NCBI GenBank assembly: GCA_937920475.1
Contig: CALEUX010000031.1
Coordinates: 1-41,271 of the forward strand
Source of the DNA: an uncultured Marinilabiliaceae bacterium
Lineage (GTDB): Bacteria; Bacteroidota; Bacteroidia; Bacteroidales; Marinilabiliaceae
Length of the DNA: 41,271 nucleotides
Direction: 5' to 3'
Shown: positions 17,463-26,606 of the stretch, piece after piece
Layout: the number at the start of each line of letters is the position of its first letter
Numbering within the stretch: position 1 is the stretch's first letter
The notes under the pieces: generated by a model
Told to the model about the DNA's origin: nothing
Databases searched by the model: none
Seen by the model: the letters and a program-made list of their open reading frames with translations, nothing else
Position numbers and translations under genes: made by a program

Positions 17463-18512
17463 TTATATTTCCTGTTCAAAAAAGAGTTTGTAATAATTCA
17501 TGCCTTTATGCGCATCAAAACCCTTCTCAATATATTCGCGGCGGCCATGCACATAAATATGGAAGTTTTTATCGAGCTTAAGCACCGATTTAAAATACTT
17601 TTTCTCCGATTTAACAGCGCTTTTTGAGATATCGAAACTATCGGTCAGGGGCATACCTTTTGCCTCTTCAAATTGCTGACGATAATCGGCAAAAGCTTCG
17701 GAAACTTCAGGGAATCGCACCACTTCTTTTTCAAACTCATCAGGGCTGAAACTCTTTTTCTTGTCGAAGAAGTCAATAGAACGGTTTAAAAAATCGAACT
17801 GCTCAGGTTTTGGCACCTTGTTTTCACCATTGTATACATCGCTTACAAACCCTTTGCACAGGTTCAGATAATTCTGGGTAAAATAATAGCTGTCTTCGCG
17901 TGGCTGTAGCCCCAGAAAATCATCTTTCCAAAACTGAGCTTCATTACCCTTATTAATATTATCGACCATCACCACTTTATAACCGATTTCACTTTCGGTA
18001 TTAAAAATAATACATCCCTTATCGAGCTTGCGAATATTAATACCTTCCTGGGTTCCAAGTTCAAAGTTCTGGTCTTTCAAATATACCTTTAAGAAAGTTT
18101 CCTTATTCTCCGATTTAAATATACCCAAACCATCAACCACCTCGCCATCGACCACACAATTGCGGAAAAGAGCCAGATAAAACTCCCCCCCTTTTATTTT
18201 TGGATGATTGCTTTTTTCGTATAAAATATTGGCCAGTTGAAGCGAGGCATCATAAAAAGCAGATGGATTGTTAAAAACATTGGCAGCAATATCTTTAACT
18301 GCATTGGTGCCGGTTTCGGTGGTGTCGGTAAAATTATAGCAGGCCTCGGTTTTAAAAGCACCGAAAAAATAATGGATAAGCACATTGCCTACCAGTTCTT
18401 CATCCTGAAGTTGAAGTACATTTTTTGAAAAACGAACGGGTTGTCCTTCAGAACGAGTGCCAATGTGGTGAACCACAATGTTATCAATAATAACCTGAGA
18501 ACTATCAATCAT
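17463..18512 (-). CDS. Nucleoid-associated protein (NdpA/YejK family)
   Basis: The 349-aa protein resembles the 37-kDa nucleoid-associated protein family (NdpA/YejK). Typical features are the opening DNIVVHHIGTRSEGQPVRFSKN, the mid-region FYLALFRNCVVDGEVVDGLGIFKSENKETFLKV, and ILNIRKLDKGCIIFNTESEIGYKVVMVDN-like strands (about 160-215). Homologues bind DNA or topoisomerase IV in Proteobacteria; the role in Bacteroidota is not well defined. It is a cytoplasmic monocistron. Its leader contains an inverted repeat that touches the start codon (18513-18553). Confidence 0.82.
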   Translation of the reverse strand: MIDSSQVIIDNIVVHHIGTRSEGQPVRFSKNVLQLQDEELVGNVLIHYFFGAFKTEACYNFTDTTETGTNAVKDIAANVFNNPSAFYDASLQLANILYEKSNHPKIKGGEFYLALFRNCVVDGEVVDGLGIFKSENKETFLKVYLKDQNFELGTQEGINIRKLDKGCIIFNTESEIGYKVVMVDNINKGNEAQFWKDDFLGLQPREDSYYFTQNYLNLCKGFVSDVYNGENKVPKPEQFDFLNRSIDFFDKKKSFSPDEFEKEVVRFPEVSEAFADYRQQFEEAKGMPLTDSFDISKSAVKSEKKYFKSVLKLDKNFHIYVHGRREYIEKGFDAHKGMNYYKLFFEQEI

Positions 18513-18553
18513 GGTGTTTACCTGAATAAATTAAACTGGTAAAGATAAACACC
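18513..18553 (-). promoter_or_regulatory. Promoter with flanking inverted repeat upstream of the nucleoid-associated protein gene
   Basis: On the minus strand TATCTTTA (18547-18540) is a near-match to the -7 consensus. It overlaps GGTGTTTA (18553-18546), whose complement TAAACACC lies immediately before the ATG (18520-18513). The 8-bp perfect inverted repeat thus spans the predicted start of transcription and the ribosome-binding region, so it could be an operator or a leader hairpin. Confidence 0.35.
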
Positions 18554-18702
18554 AAAACCGAAGATAGCAACCTTATACAATGAAGCTTGTAAAATTTGAA
18601 GAAGCAAAAAAGAGCCGACCGAATTGCACTGAAAAAACACAATCAAATAAACGTTCCACTCATTTTTGGCCACCAAAGTGCAATCCGGCCGGCCTTTAAA
18701 AT

Positions 18703-19032
18703 TTACGATGCTACCTTACAGTTTCGGGCGTACCAGCTTACAGGATGGTCATGCCCGCTGAGCAGCTCATTAAGTATTTTTCTGTCATCCCACTTGTTCT
18801 CAAAGCTGCAGGTTTGATCTAAGGCCCTTGAAAGAAGCATCCATTCTTCAAGCGCTTTCATGGTTAACCGCCCTTCAAACTCTTTCAGCATACCCAAAAA
18901 TCTTCGATTAATCAGATGAACCTTTGGCTCTTCGCGACTAAGCGTTTCTCTGGTGGTAAACAGATGATCCTCAACCCTGATGAATTCATCCTCGTCCAGA
19001 GTAATGTTAAATGTGAAGCTCATTTTACCCAT
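18703..19032 (-). CDS. Small hypothetical protein
   Basis: The 109-aa product starts MGKMSFTFNITLDEDEFIRVEDHLF and is mostly charged and predicted helical in its C-terminal half (EFEGRLTMKALEEWMLLSRALDQTCSFENKWDDRKILNELLSGHDHPVSWYARNC). The frame stays open upstream to a TTG at 19167, but that extension looks non-coding (hydrophobic, Cys- and Phe-rich, no ribosome-binding site), so an ATG at 19032 or 19023 is chosen. There is no signal peptide or membrane segment. No family was recognised. The beta-strand N-terminus with EDEF/VEDHLF resembles nothing specific enough to name. Confidence 0.6.
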   Translation of the reverse strand: MGKMSFTFNITLDEDEFIRVEDHLFTTRETLSREEPKVHLINRRFLGMLKEFEGRLTMKALEEWMLLSRALDQTCSFENKWDDRKILNELLSGHDHPVSWYARNCKVAS

Positions 19033-19247
19033 AACAACAGTTTTTCGGTTAAAGGTTTCTTTGATAAAAGTTACAAAAAAACCGGCATGAAGTAAATGAC
19101 AAAATGCAGCTTTTCGACTATTTATATTGGGTATAAATACAGGGGAAATGCAATTAAAGCGAAGCAAAACTGCTCAAAATAATAAGGGTAACTACAACCA
19201 AAGATGCAGCAAAGAAAAATACCCTAACCCAACCTCATCGCACTATC

Positions 19248-19268
19248 AACTTTGAACTCTGAACTCTG
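19248..19268. repeat. Short heptamer repeat array D
   Basis: Three tandem heptamers (aactttg, aactctg, aactctg) lie 11 bases beyond the stop codon of the GH13 gene. The period matches arrays A-C but the unit is different. Confidence 0.6.
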
Positions 19269-19279
19269 CACTAACCAAC

Positions 19280-20986
19280 TTAAAGTTCATGCAATTCAAT
19301 TTTATAAACAGCTGCGCAGCGGGCATTAATACCTCCTCCAAAACCACCGTTTATGGCCACTTCACCAGGAAATTGAATATTTTTACAATTCCCCAGTAAA
19401 TCTATTCCTTTAAAAAACAGACTGGTTTTTAAGCCTGCTGTTTGCATGGCATGGACAGGTATTTTAAGCTTATAGGATACTATTTCATCGGAGAAGTTGG
19501 CTATCACCAAGTACACTTCCTTTTCATGATACCTGAAAAAGGTAAAAAGTTTATCGCTGTTAAAAAACTGGTTGTCTTTATTGGCCCACATAAGGTCGTA
19601 GAAACGGCCCTTATGCAAAGCAGGAATTGTTTGCAACAAGTTCAGTAGTTTAGAATAAAAATTACGCAGCTTTCTGTTCTCAGGCATCAAACCTGTCTCA
19701 CTCCACGACCCATTACCGTGCCAATGACTGAATAATTCAAGCCCCCAGTAGTCGAATATGGTGGTACGTCCGTCCAACCCGCTAAAGCCTTCACTATTCA
19801 TACCCTGTTCGCCCAATTCCTGACCTGAATAAATTAACAGCGGATTGTTGAACATGGTGGCTGCTACAACCATTCCCGGGACTGCCTTTAATCCATTGCC
19901 TACAAAAAAATCGGACGCCAAACGTTGCTCGTCATGGTTTTCAAGAAAATAGAGCAGGAAATGGTGCAACCCTTCGGTTTGCTGCCAAATTGTGGTGAGT
20001 TGATGAGCCGGGGCTTTGCCTTCAAGAATAGCCCTTAACCCATCGTAAAAAATAACTTTATCGTACAAATAATCAAACCCGCCTTTAAAAATAAAATCGT
20101 TGTACAGAGAAGCATCATAAACCTCGGCAATAAACATTAAATGCGGGTATTTTTGTCTTGATTCGCTGGTAAGCCAGTGCCAAAACTCAATGGGAACCAT
20201 ACCTGCCATATCGCACCGAAACCCATCAACCCCTTTGCCTGCCCAAAACAAAACAATATCCCTCATTTTAAGCCAGGTGTCGGGTTCAACCTTAAAATCT
20301 GAAGAGGCGCCTCCTAAATAATCCACACCATAATTCAGTTTTACAGTTTCGTACCAATCGGTGATGGATGGAGTAGCCGAAAAACAATCGTTTCCGGTTG
20401 CCCGGGCAGGATACTCGTGCCAATGGGGTTCAGGTTTTTCAATATCGGGCGATTTAAATGTTTCGCCTGGTATGTAGTAAAAGTTGTTCTGCTTACTAAA
20501 AGCCAGAGTGGTATTGTCGTTTACCCCAAAGTCGATGGTTCCTGAAGGTGCTGAATCTGAAACATACTGTCGTGCAACATGGTTGGGTACCAAATCAATA
20601 ATCACTTTCATGCCGGCACAATGCGTGCGCTCAATCAGAGCTTCAAACTCAGCCATACGATTGGGAACATCCACCGCCAAATCGGGATCAATATCGTAAT
20701 AATCTTTAATGGCGTATGGAGAACCGGCTTTTCCTTTAACAACATCGGCACAATCGCGCGCAATGCCATATTTGGAATAATCGGTTTGCGTGGCATGTTC
20801 TAAAATTCCGGTGAACCAAACATGAGTGGCTCCAAGTTTTCGGATGGAATTTAATGCTTCAGGTGTAAAATCGTTCAACTTCCCGCATCCATTCTCCTCA
20901 ATAGTGCCACTAATCTTATTGGTTAAATTACTATTGCCAAAAAGACGTGGTAAAACCTGATAAATTACTGTTCGTTTAATTTCCAT
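19280..20986 (-). CDS. GH13 alpha-amylase-family glycosidase, cytoplasmic
   Basis: The protein, 568 aa from the chosen ATG (MEIKRTVIYQVLPRLFG), is a glycoside hydrolase family 13 enzyme acting on alpha-glucans. In numbering from the upstream TTG (21013), the conserved regions are DLVPNH (140-145), GFRCDMAG with the nucleophile D268, FIAEVYD with the acid/base E297, and FLENHDEQR with D361. A beta-sandwich C-domain follows (about 480-577). There is no signal peptide, so it works on internal glycogen or imported maltodextrin. The TTG start at 21013 would add nine residues; the ATG is preferred because family similarity begins there. No other glycan gene adjoins. Confidence 0.88.
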   Translation of the reverse strand: MEIKRTVIYQVLPRLFGNSNLTNKISGTIEENGCGKLNDFTPEALNSIRKLGATHVWFTGILEHATQTDYSKYGIARDCADVVKGKAGSPYAIKDYYDIDPDLAVDVPNRMAEFEALIERTHCAGMKVIIDLVPNHVARQYVSDSAPSGTIDFGVNDNTTLAFSKQNNFYYIPGETFKSPDIEKPEPHWHEYPARATGNDCFSATPSITDWYETVKLNYGVDYLGGASSDFKVEPDTWLKMRDIVLFWAGKGVDGFRCDMAGMVPIEFWHWLTSESRQKYPHLMFIAEVYDASLYNDFIFKGGFDYLYDKVIFYDGLRAILEGKAPAHQLTTIWQQTEGLHHFLLYFLENHDEQRLASDFFVGNGLKAVPGMVVAATMFNNPLLIYSGQELGEQGMNSEGFSGLDGRTTIFDYWGLELFSHWHGNGSWSETGLMPENRKLRNFYSKLLNLLQTIPALHKGRFYDLMWANKDNQFFNSDKLFTFFRYHEKEVYLVIANFSDEIVSYKLKIPVHAMQTAGLKTSLFFKGIDLLGNCKNIQFPGEVAINGGFGGGINARCAAVYKIELHEL

Positions 20987-21226
20987 CCAATATTCAAAAA
21001 TTCGTACCTCCAAATTGTAGCATCATCCTAAACGACCAAAACTACTATAACCGACTGCTATTCAATTCATTTGGTCGTTACAAATATTTCAATTAATATA
21101 CAGAATACCAAGGTCTTTTGTAATTAACCAATCAGGCACAAAAATACGATTTTATGGATGAAAATTAGCTTAAATAGAATCTGATTGTTGAAAAAATCCG
21201 ATTTAAAAATGTTGAAAAAAATAAAA

Positions 21227-21257
21227 ATCCGATGGTTTGAGCTGCAAACCACCGGAT
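21227..21257 (-). terminator. Intrinsic terminator downstream of the LVIVD lipoprotein gene
   Basis: ATCCGATGGTTTG (21227-21239) pairs with CAAACCACCGGAT (21245-21257) in a 13-bp stem with one mismatch and a 5-base loop. Read on the minus strand it is followed by TTTTTATTTTTTTC. It ends the barrel protein-LVIVD operon. The rest of the 21014-21297 gap shows no gene. Confidence 0.88.
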
Positions 21258-21297
21258 ACAAAAATCTTAATTTAACGATATGATAAATACAATAAAC

Positions 21298-22584
21298 TCA
21301 ACTCGCACCATTAACCGGAATTTTTCCTTTGAGTATAATATTCTGAATATTGGAATAGTCGTATAAATAAAAGCCACCATCACCAATCATAAAAAGATAT
21401 CCATTTACAGGGATAACATCATAAGCATTAATATTTGGGAATGCAGCCAATAAATTGTTTCCAACCCTGGTTTTATCTTCAGTACTAAACACTTTTAATC
21501 CGGCATTGCCATCGCAAACAAAAAGCAAATCGCCATCAATCCCCAGTCCGTAAGGCCCATTCATATTAAATGACCCTACCATAATGTTATTCTTATAGTC
21601 GGAGCTGAGTTTTATAACATCGAGCCGGTTAACATTGCTACCACAAACGGTACCGCCACGCAGGGTTACATAGGCATATCCATCTGCAACAACTACGGGG
21701 TCGCAGGCAGTAACGTGCCAGAAATTGGAAACATAAGTGGGTAATAATGGTACACTTAAGCTTAAAACAATCATACCGGTGGAAGTTCCGAGAAACATGT
21801 GATTATCGTAAAGAAACATGGTTTCCACATTCCATCCAACATATTGCTTTCCGGCATTGGTAGGCATTGAGGGAATCCTGACATCAAACATGTAGCACAT
21901 ATTGTTGTCAACGGCATATAAATAGTCGTTATACAATCCGAAACGTGCCATTGAGCCACCCACTCCAAAGTTTGAACCAGAAGAACCGCCAACTCCACCC
22001 GAAGAATCCATTGCATACTTTTCGCCATAGCCAATTCGCCAAACAGGGTAAACCGGATAAACTCTATATTCCAACTCCTGACGAATTAACTTAACATTCC
22101 AGTCAACTACAACTCCTTTTGTACGGTCAACATCGGCCAGGCGGTAATTATTATCGGCAGGTGGAACCATGTAAGGTAAAACATCTTCCAGTCGGCCAAC
22201 CTCTTTTATATTGTTCAAATCAGATAAATCGATGGCCACCAGGTCAACATAGCTATCAGCATATAAAATGCTTTGTTTAATGGCAATATCAACGCAACCG
22301 GGCACCTCAATAAAACCTTTGTTCTGAGGACTTGCCGGGTCTGAAAGGTCTATAATATGAATTCCTTTCCGGTCTTCAACAACAAAAATATAGTTGTCTT
22401 TAAAATAGATTTTTCCGGGTTTATCCAAACTACGTGCAGCCGCCGGTTTTACCGAACTTCGCAAATCTTCGTAGCTTAAATAAATTGGTGTATTGGCCAT
22501 ATATTCTTCGGTATATGTATCCATACAACCCGAAAAAAACATGGTCAACCCAATGAATGTCATTATGTGATAAATCGTCCTCAT
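21298..22584 (-). CDS. LVIVD-repeat lipoprotein
   Basis: The 428-aa protein has a lipoprotein signal peptide (MRTIYHIMTFIGLTMFFSGC, Cys20), then a chain of beta-propeller-like repeats of the LVIVD type. The clearest copies are YIFVVEDRKGIHIIDLSDPASPQNKGFIEVPG, ILYADSYVDLVAIDLSDLNNIKEVGRLED, HMFLGTSTGMIVLSLSVPLLPTYVSNF and LLFVCDGNAGLKVFSTEDKTRVGN. A Gly/Ser-rich insertion (SSGGVGGSSGSNFGVGGS, about 193-210) interrupts the propeller. It is expected to be anchored in the outer membrane. Function is unknown. It lies 8 bases after the barrel-protein gene and must be co-transcribed with it. Confidence 0.82.
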   Translation of the reverse strand: MRTIYHIMTFIGLTMFFSGCMDTYTEEYMANTPIYLSYEDLRSSVKPAAARSLDKPGKIYFKDNYIFVVEDRKGIHIIDLSDPASPQNKGFIEVPGCVDIAIKQSILYADSYVDLVAIDLSDLNNIKEVGRLEDVLPYMVPPADNNYRLADVDRTKGVVVDWNVKLIRQELEYRVYPVYPVWRIGYGEKYAMDSSGGVGGSSGSNFGVGGSMARFGLYNDYLYAVDNNMCYMFDVRIPSMPTNAGKQYVGWNVETMFLYDNHMFLGTSTGMIVLSLSVPLLPTYVSNFWHVTACDPVVVADGYAYVTLRGGTVCGSNVNRLDVIKLSSDYKNNIMVGSFNMNGPYGLGIDGDLLFVCDGNAGLKVFSTEDKTRVGNNLLAAFPNINAYDVIPVNGYLFMIGDGGFYLYDYSNIQNIILKGKIPVNGAS

Positions 22585-22592
22585 AATATTTT

Positions 22593-23402
22593 CTAATTAA
22601 TGAATAGGCCCAGTTTAACAGATAATCTATTGTAATCCACATCAATTTTGTAGCTATTATCGCCACTGTAGCGCAGCCTGTGAAAGCGGTATCCTACTGA
22701 TAAGCTAAAACTATAACCAGAGCGCGTTTGACTGATAAAACCTACAGCCGGGTTTGCCAACCATCCACCTTCAGCAGTTAATGGCATTTGGTTATTAGGC
22801 CAGTAGCCGGGCCAATAGGAGCTGCAATAAACATAATCGGGAACTACATTATTATAAACTGTTCGTGAATCTTCCAAAGGCACCTGATAGCCGCCTTGTA
22901 AAACGGCAAACGGGGCAAAGCGGGCATCGCGAAATTTATACATTAGGTTTAGCGTAACCGGCAAATAGGTTTCTTTAAAAAATTCAACGCCAACGCCTGC
23001 TCCGAAAGAGATGTTTTTTAAAAAACTATAATTAAACGATGAGCCGATAACCATTGGTGCTGATTGGTCGTTATCAGGATTTCCGACTAAAATACCAACC
23101 TCTGTGAAATTAAAGAATTTTGGAAGCGCATGGCTCCCATTGAAAGGTTCGGATTGGTCGGGGGCAACACGTGGAGGCTTATTTTTGGAAATAAACTCAA
23201 CTTCAGAGGCATTAAATACATATGTATTCTGCCCCGATACCACCTGAATCTTTTCCATATTGGACGTATAAATATAACTCCCCTTTAAGATGGTGCCATT
23301 CTTCAGATGGATGAAGCCCCGCTGGTAAATTCCGGTTGCATTTTGACTATGTACCGAGATTGTCCAAAACAGGGCAATTAATGCAAAAAATATCCTGTTC
23401 AT
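22593..23402 (-). CDS. Predicted outer-membrane beta-barrel protein
   Basis: The 269-aa protein has a Sec signal peptide (MNRIFFALIALFWTISVHSQ, about 1-20), a small N-terminal domain of short strands (GFIHLKNGTILKGSYIYTSNMEKIQVVSGQNTYVFNASEVEFISK, about 29-73) resembling the modules that bind or report cell-surface states in many Bacteroidota proteins, and a C-terminal barrel of about 8 strands (about 96-269: FTEVGILVG, SSFNYSFLKNISFGAGVGVEFF, YSFSLSVGYRFHRLRYSG, YNRLSVKLGLFIN). It is the first gene of a two-gene operon with the LVIVD lipoprotein and divergent from the large peptidase-propeller-barrel gene. No specific function is known. Confidence 0.72.
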   Translation of the reverse strand: MNRIFFALIALFWTISVHSQNATGIYQRGFIHLKNGTILKGSYIYTSNMEKIQVVSGQNTYVFNASEVEFISKNKPPRVAPDQSEPFNGSHALPKFFNFTEVGILVGNPDNDQSAPMVIGSSFNYSFLKNISFGAGVGVEFFKETYLPVTLNLMYKFRDARFAPFAVLQGGYQVPLEDSRTVYNNVVPDYVYCSSYWPGYWPNNQMPLTAEGGWLANPAVGFISQTRSGYSFSLSVGYRFHRLRYSGDNSYKIDVDYNRLSVKLGLFIN

Positions 23403-23553
23403 TACGATAAGTTTATTCCTATGATGGAGATAGGTTTAAAAGGTTGCGTTAATAAAAATAAATTGTCGCAACTTATGTTTATTAATTTTAATTATTCCCA
23501 GTGTAATGAGTTATGTTGCACTAATGTATTCATATACATAATTCCATTTTCAC

Positions 23554-23561
23554 TATATTCG
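23554..23561 (+). promoter_or_regulatory. Putative -7 element of the 992-aa surface protein gene
   Basis: TATATTCG matches TAnnTTTG in seven of eight bases, 20 bases before the start codon. The 179-bp gap is shared with the divergent barrel-protein gene. Confidence 0.35.
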
Positions 23562-23581
23562 CAATAACCAATTTATGTGCG

Positions 23582-26560
23582 ATGCGCAACTTAATTATAT
23601 CTTCACTACTTATACTAAATTTCTTTTCGGCTCAAGGCCAATATTATTCCTCAGGCTCCGACCCTGCACGTTTACAATGGCGACAAATAAAAACACCTGT
23701 TGTCAGACTGGTATTCGAAAAGAACTTTGAAAAGGAGGCATTGCGTTTGGCTGCTTTTATTGACAGTATGGCACCCTTGGTATCGTCAAGTTTAAAACAC
23801 CAACCACAGCGAATAAACATTCTGATACATAATCAAACAGGTTATTCAAACGGATTTGTTTCGTGGGCTCCGCGCCGGTCAGAACTTTACAGCACACCGC
23901 ATCAGAATATCAATTCGATTGATTGGCTTGAACATCTTTCCATTCATGAATACCGCCATGTGGTGCAAATTAACAAACTGAACCAGGGCTTTACACGTTT
24001 TGCTTCCATATTCATGGGCGAGCAAGCCACCGGTGCCGTTCTGGGAATGTATATGCCCATGTGGTTTTTAGAGGGCGATGCCATTATTACCGAAACATCT
24101 CTGACAAAAAGCGGCCGTGGCCGCTCATTTGAGTTTAACCAGGAACTTAAAGCCCAGTTGGTTGAGCGGGGTGTATATTCGTACGACAAGGCTTATATGG
24201 GTTCGTACCGAAATCAGGTGCCCAACTATTACAAAATGGGGTATCCGTTTGCCGCAATGGTGCGAGCCGCACATGGCCCTGAAATATGGGAAAACACTGT
24301 AAACAAAACCGGTAAAAGCTTATGGATTCCAAACCCGTTTAACCGAAGTTTAAAGCAACAACTTAATTCAGGAACAAAACATCTTTACCAAAATGTATTT
24401 AACAATCTTAGAAACCAATGGATTGAAGAATCGAACCTAACAAAAACCACGGCCTTTAATCCTATAGTTGAGGTAGAATACGATTATGCAAACTTTAAAC
24501 ATTCTGTTGCCATTAATGATTCCATTCTGTTTTCCGAATTAGACGGCCCGGGCATTCGTTCTCAGATTGTAAAAATAAACATCAGCAATGGCTCAGTAAA
24601 ACCGCTTGTATTCACCGGCATTCGCGAAGCAGAACCCATATCGGGTAACAACCAATTTATTGTGTGGTCGGAGCTTAAATACCATCATCGGTGGGAAAAT
24701 GAGTCATATTCGATAATACGCAGCTACAACCTTGAAACCGGAAAGACTAAAAATATAACCCGAAAAACAAGATTGTTTGCACCGGCCATTCACCCCGAAA
24801 AGGCCTTGATAGCTGCTGTTGAGGCCACTACCGATTACCAGTTTTATATTGTTATAATTGATTTGCAAACAGGTAAAACTCTGCATCGGATTCCATCACC
24901 CGATAACCAGTTTATTTTAACACCTTCATGGAACCAGGATGGCACCAATATAATAGCCATATTATTGGGAAATAATGGGAAAGCTATTTATGCCCTCGAC
25001 CATGAAACCAAACACTGGACAATAATTAAACCTCCTTCGTACGACGAGGTACGCCATCCGGTGCAATTTGGCAACAACGTTTGGTATTCGGCCAAGGGAG
25101 ATGTTAGCGAAGAAATATTTCATCTGAACACAGGGACAAACCAGGTAACACGCTTAACATCGTCGAAATATGGTGCCGCACATCCAACCATAACACCCAA
25201 AACAAAACAACTGATATACAGCCATTATTCCGACAATGGCTACCGACCGGTTTTGTATAAACCAGTAGAAGGGCTTCCCGATACTGCGCAATTCCAATCA
25301 TCAGTGGTTAATGGTTTAGCCGATAAAATTACTTTGCAGGAACAACCCAAGCCAACCACTCCAAGCAGCCACAAACCATATATTGTTGAAAAATACAGTA
25401 AGCTGAATTTACTGGGATTGCATAGCTGGGGGCCTGTTTTCTCGAATTTTGAAGAAGCAGGAAATTACACAGTACTTGGGTTAATGTCGCAAAACCTGTT
25501 AGGCACCACCATCATTACAGCAGGCTATAATGCCGATCCTGCTTTCAGCACCGAAAAGTACCAGTTAAAACTATCGTATCGTGCGTTTTATCCAATTATT
25601 GATATTGAATTTAATACAGGGGACAGTCGCTATAGTCAAGCCGGTATTTATGCCAGCGCAACCGATACCTTTGGTATAAATATCAACGAAAAACTAAAAC
25701 ATTATTACTTAAAAACAGGAATGCGTTTCCCAGTTGATTTTTCATCGGGAAATTACATGCGGCGGTTTGAGACAGGCTTTAAGCATATTTACCAATTACG
25801 TACCGGTTTTGATTATACAAAAACTTACTACACCCGCGTGAATAACAGATTGGTGCCAACCGGTGTAACTTCCACCGAAACATTTAATTCGCTTGATTTC
25901 AGAAATATGGAATATTCAGCATTTCTGTACAATATTCGCCGGGGTACATCAAGGGATGTTTCAACTCGTATGGGACAATTGATGCAGGTTGTTTACCGGC
26001 ACACACCCTGGGGTACTTACAAGGCTGGTTCTGTTTTCGGAATTCATACAAAATTATATTTCCCCGGAATTGGGAAACATCATGCCATCAGCATTGATAA
26101 CGACTGGCAAAATATTATCAACGGGAATCCAATAAAGTCGCAAACCGGTAATTATTACAGATACTATCGATTGAACAACGTTTTTCGCTATCCAAGGGGA
26201 TATTCAGACATTTATTTCGACCAGTTATATACTTTTCGGTTGAATTATATGATGCCAATATGGAATCCGGATATAGCACTATCAGGGTTGGTATATGTTA
26301 AAAGACTACGTCTAAACTTGTTTCACGATACAGCCAACGTTAGCTACAAACTAACCAATAGGAACGACAATAACACAGAAGTTATCAATTACACTCCCAC
26401 TTCTACCGGATTTGAACTGCATGCCGACACCCACTTTTTCAGGTTTATTTTGCCCTTTAGCGTTGGATACCGGATGGGATACAGAAATATGGATAAAACC
26501 ATTTTTCATGACTTTATACTCACCACAAGTTTCAGTGGATTCTTAGTAAATGAAAAGTAA
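23582..26560 (+). CDS. Outer-membrane protein with HEXXH metallopeptidase-like domain, TolB-like propeller and beta-barrel
   Basis: The 992-aa protein has a signal peptide (about 1-20) and three apparent modules. Residues 28-290 contain HEYRH (122-126), a zinc-binding HEXXH motif, with a possible third ligand E164 in WFLEGDA 41 residues on; this is the gluzincin (peptidase MA-like) arrangement. Residues 290-590 are repeated strands with the YNLETGKTKNIT / IIDLQTGKT / LNTGTNQVTRLT pattern of TolB-like propellers. Residues 620-992 show alternating amphipathic strands (YQLKLSYRAFYPIIDIEFN, LPFSVGYRMGYRNM, FILTTSFSGFLVN), suggesting an outer-membrane barrel. The whole reads as a surface protease or sensor anchored by its own barrel. 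Substrate unknown. It converges on the phosphoesterase gene. Confidence 0.75.
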   Translation: MRNLIISSLLILNFFSAQGQYYSSGSDPARLQWRQIKTPVVRLVFEKNFEKEALRLAAFIDSMAPLVSSSLKHQPQRINILIHNQTGYSNGFVSWAPRRSELYSTPHQNINSIDWLEHLSIHEYRHVVQINKLNQGFTRFASIFMGEQATGAVLGMYMPMWFLEGDAIITETSLTKSGRGRSFEFNQELKAQLVERGVYSYDKAYMGSYRNQVPNYYKMGYPFAAMVRAAHGPEIWENTVNKTGKSLWIPNPFNRSLKQQLNSGTKHLYQNVFNNLRNQWIEESNLTKTTAFNPIVEVEYDYANFKHSVAINDSILFSELDGPGIRSQIVKINISNGSVKPLVFTGIREAEPISGNNQFIVWSELKYHHRWENESYSIIRSYNLETGKTKNITRKTRLFAPAIHPEKALIAAVEATTDYQFYIVIIDLQTGKTLHRIPSPDNQFILTPSWNQDGTNIIAILLGNNGKAIYALDHETKHWTIIKPPSYDEVRHPVQFGNNVWYSAKGDVSEEIFHLNTGTNQVTRLTSSKYGAAHPTITPKTKQLIYSHYSDNGYRPVLYKPVEGLPDTAQFQSSVVNGLADKITLQEQPKPTTPSSHKPYIVEKYSKLNLLGLHSWGPVFSNFEEAGNYTVLGLMSQNLLGTTIITAGYNADPAFSTEKYQLKLSYRAFYPIIDIEFNTGDSRYSQAGIYASATDTFGININEKLKHYYLKTGMRFPVDFSSGNYMRRFETGFKHIYQLRTGFDYTKTYYTRVNNRLVPTGVTSTETFNSLDFRNMEYSAFLYNIRRGTSRDVSTRMGQLMQVVYRHTPWGTYKAGSVFGIHTKLYFPGIGKHHAISIDNDWQNIINGNPIKSQTGNYYRYYRLNNVFRYPRGYSDIYFDQLYTFRLNYMMPIWNPDIALSGLVYVKRLRLNLFHDTANVSYKLTNRNDNNTEVINYTPTSTGFELHADTHFFRFILPFSVGYRMGYRNMDKTIFHDFILTTSFSGFLVNEK

Positions 26561-26606
26561 GGTCAACTAAAAAGAGAAAATTATAAACCAGAAGTAATCA
26601 TAGTTA

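Noticed and set aside
18703-19167. 154-aa version of the small hypothetical protein starting at TTG 19167
   Set aside because: The first 45 residues look like translated intergenic sequence; an ATG at 19032 with a more natural N-terminus is preferred.
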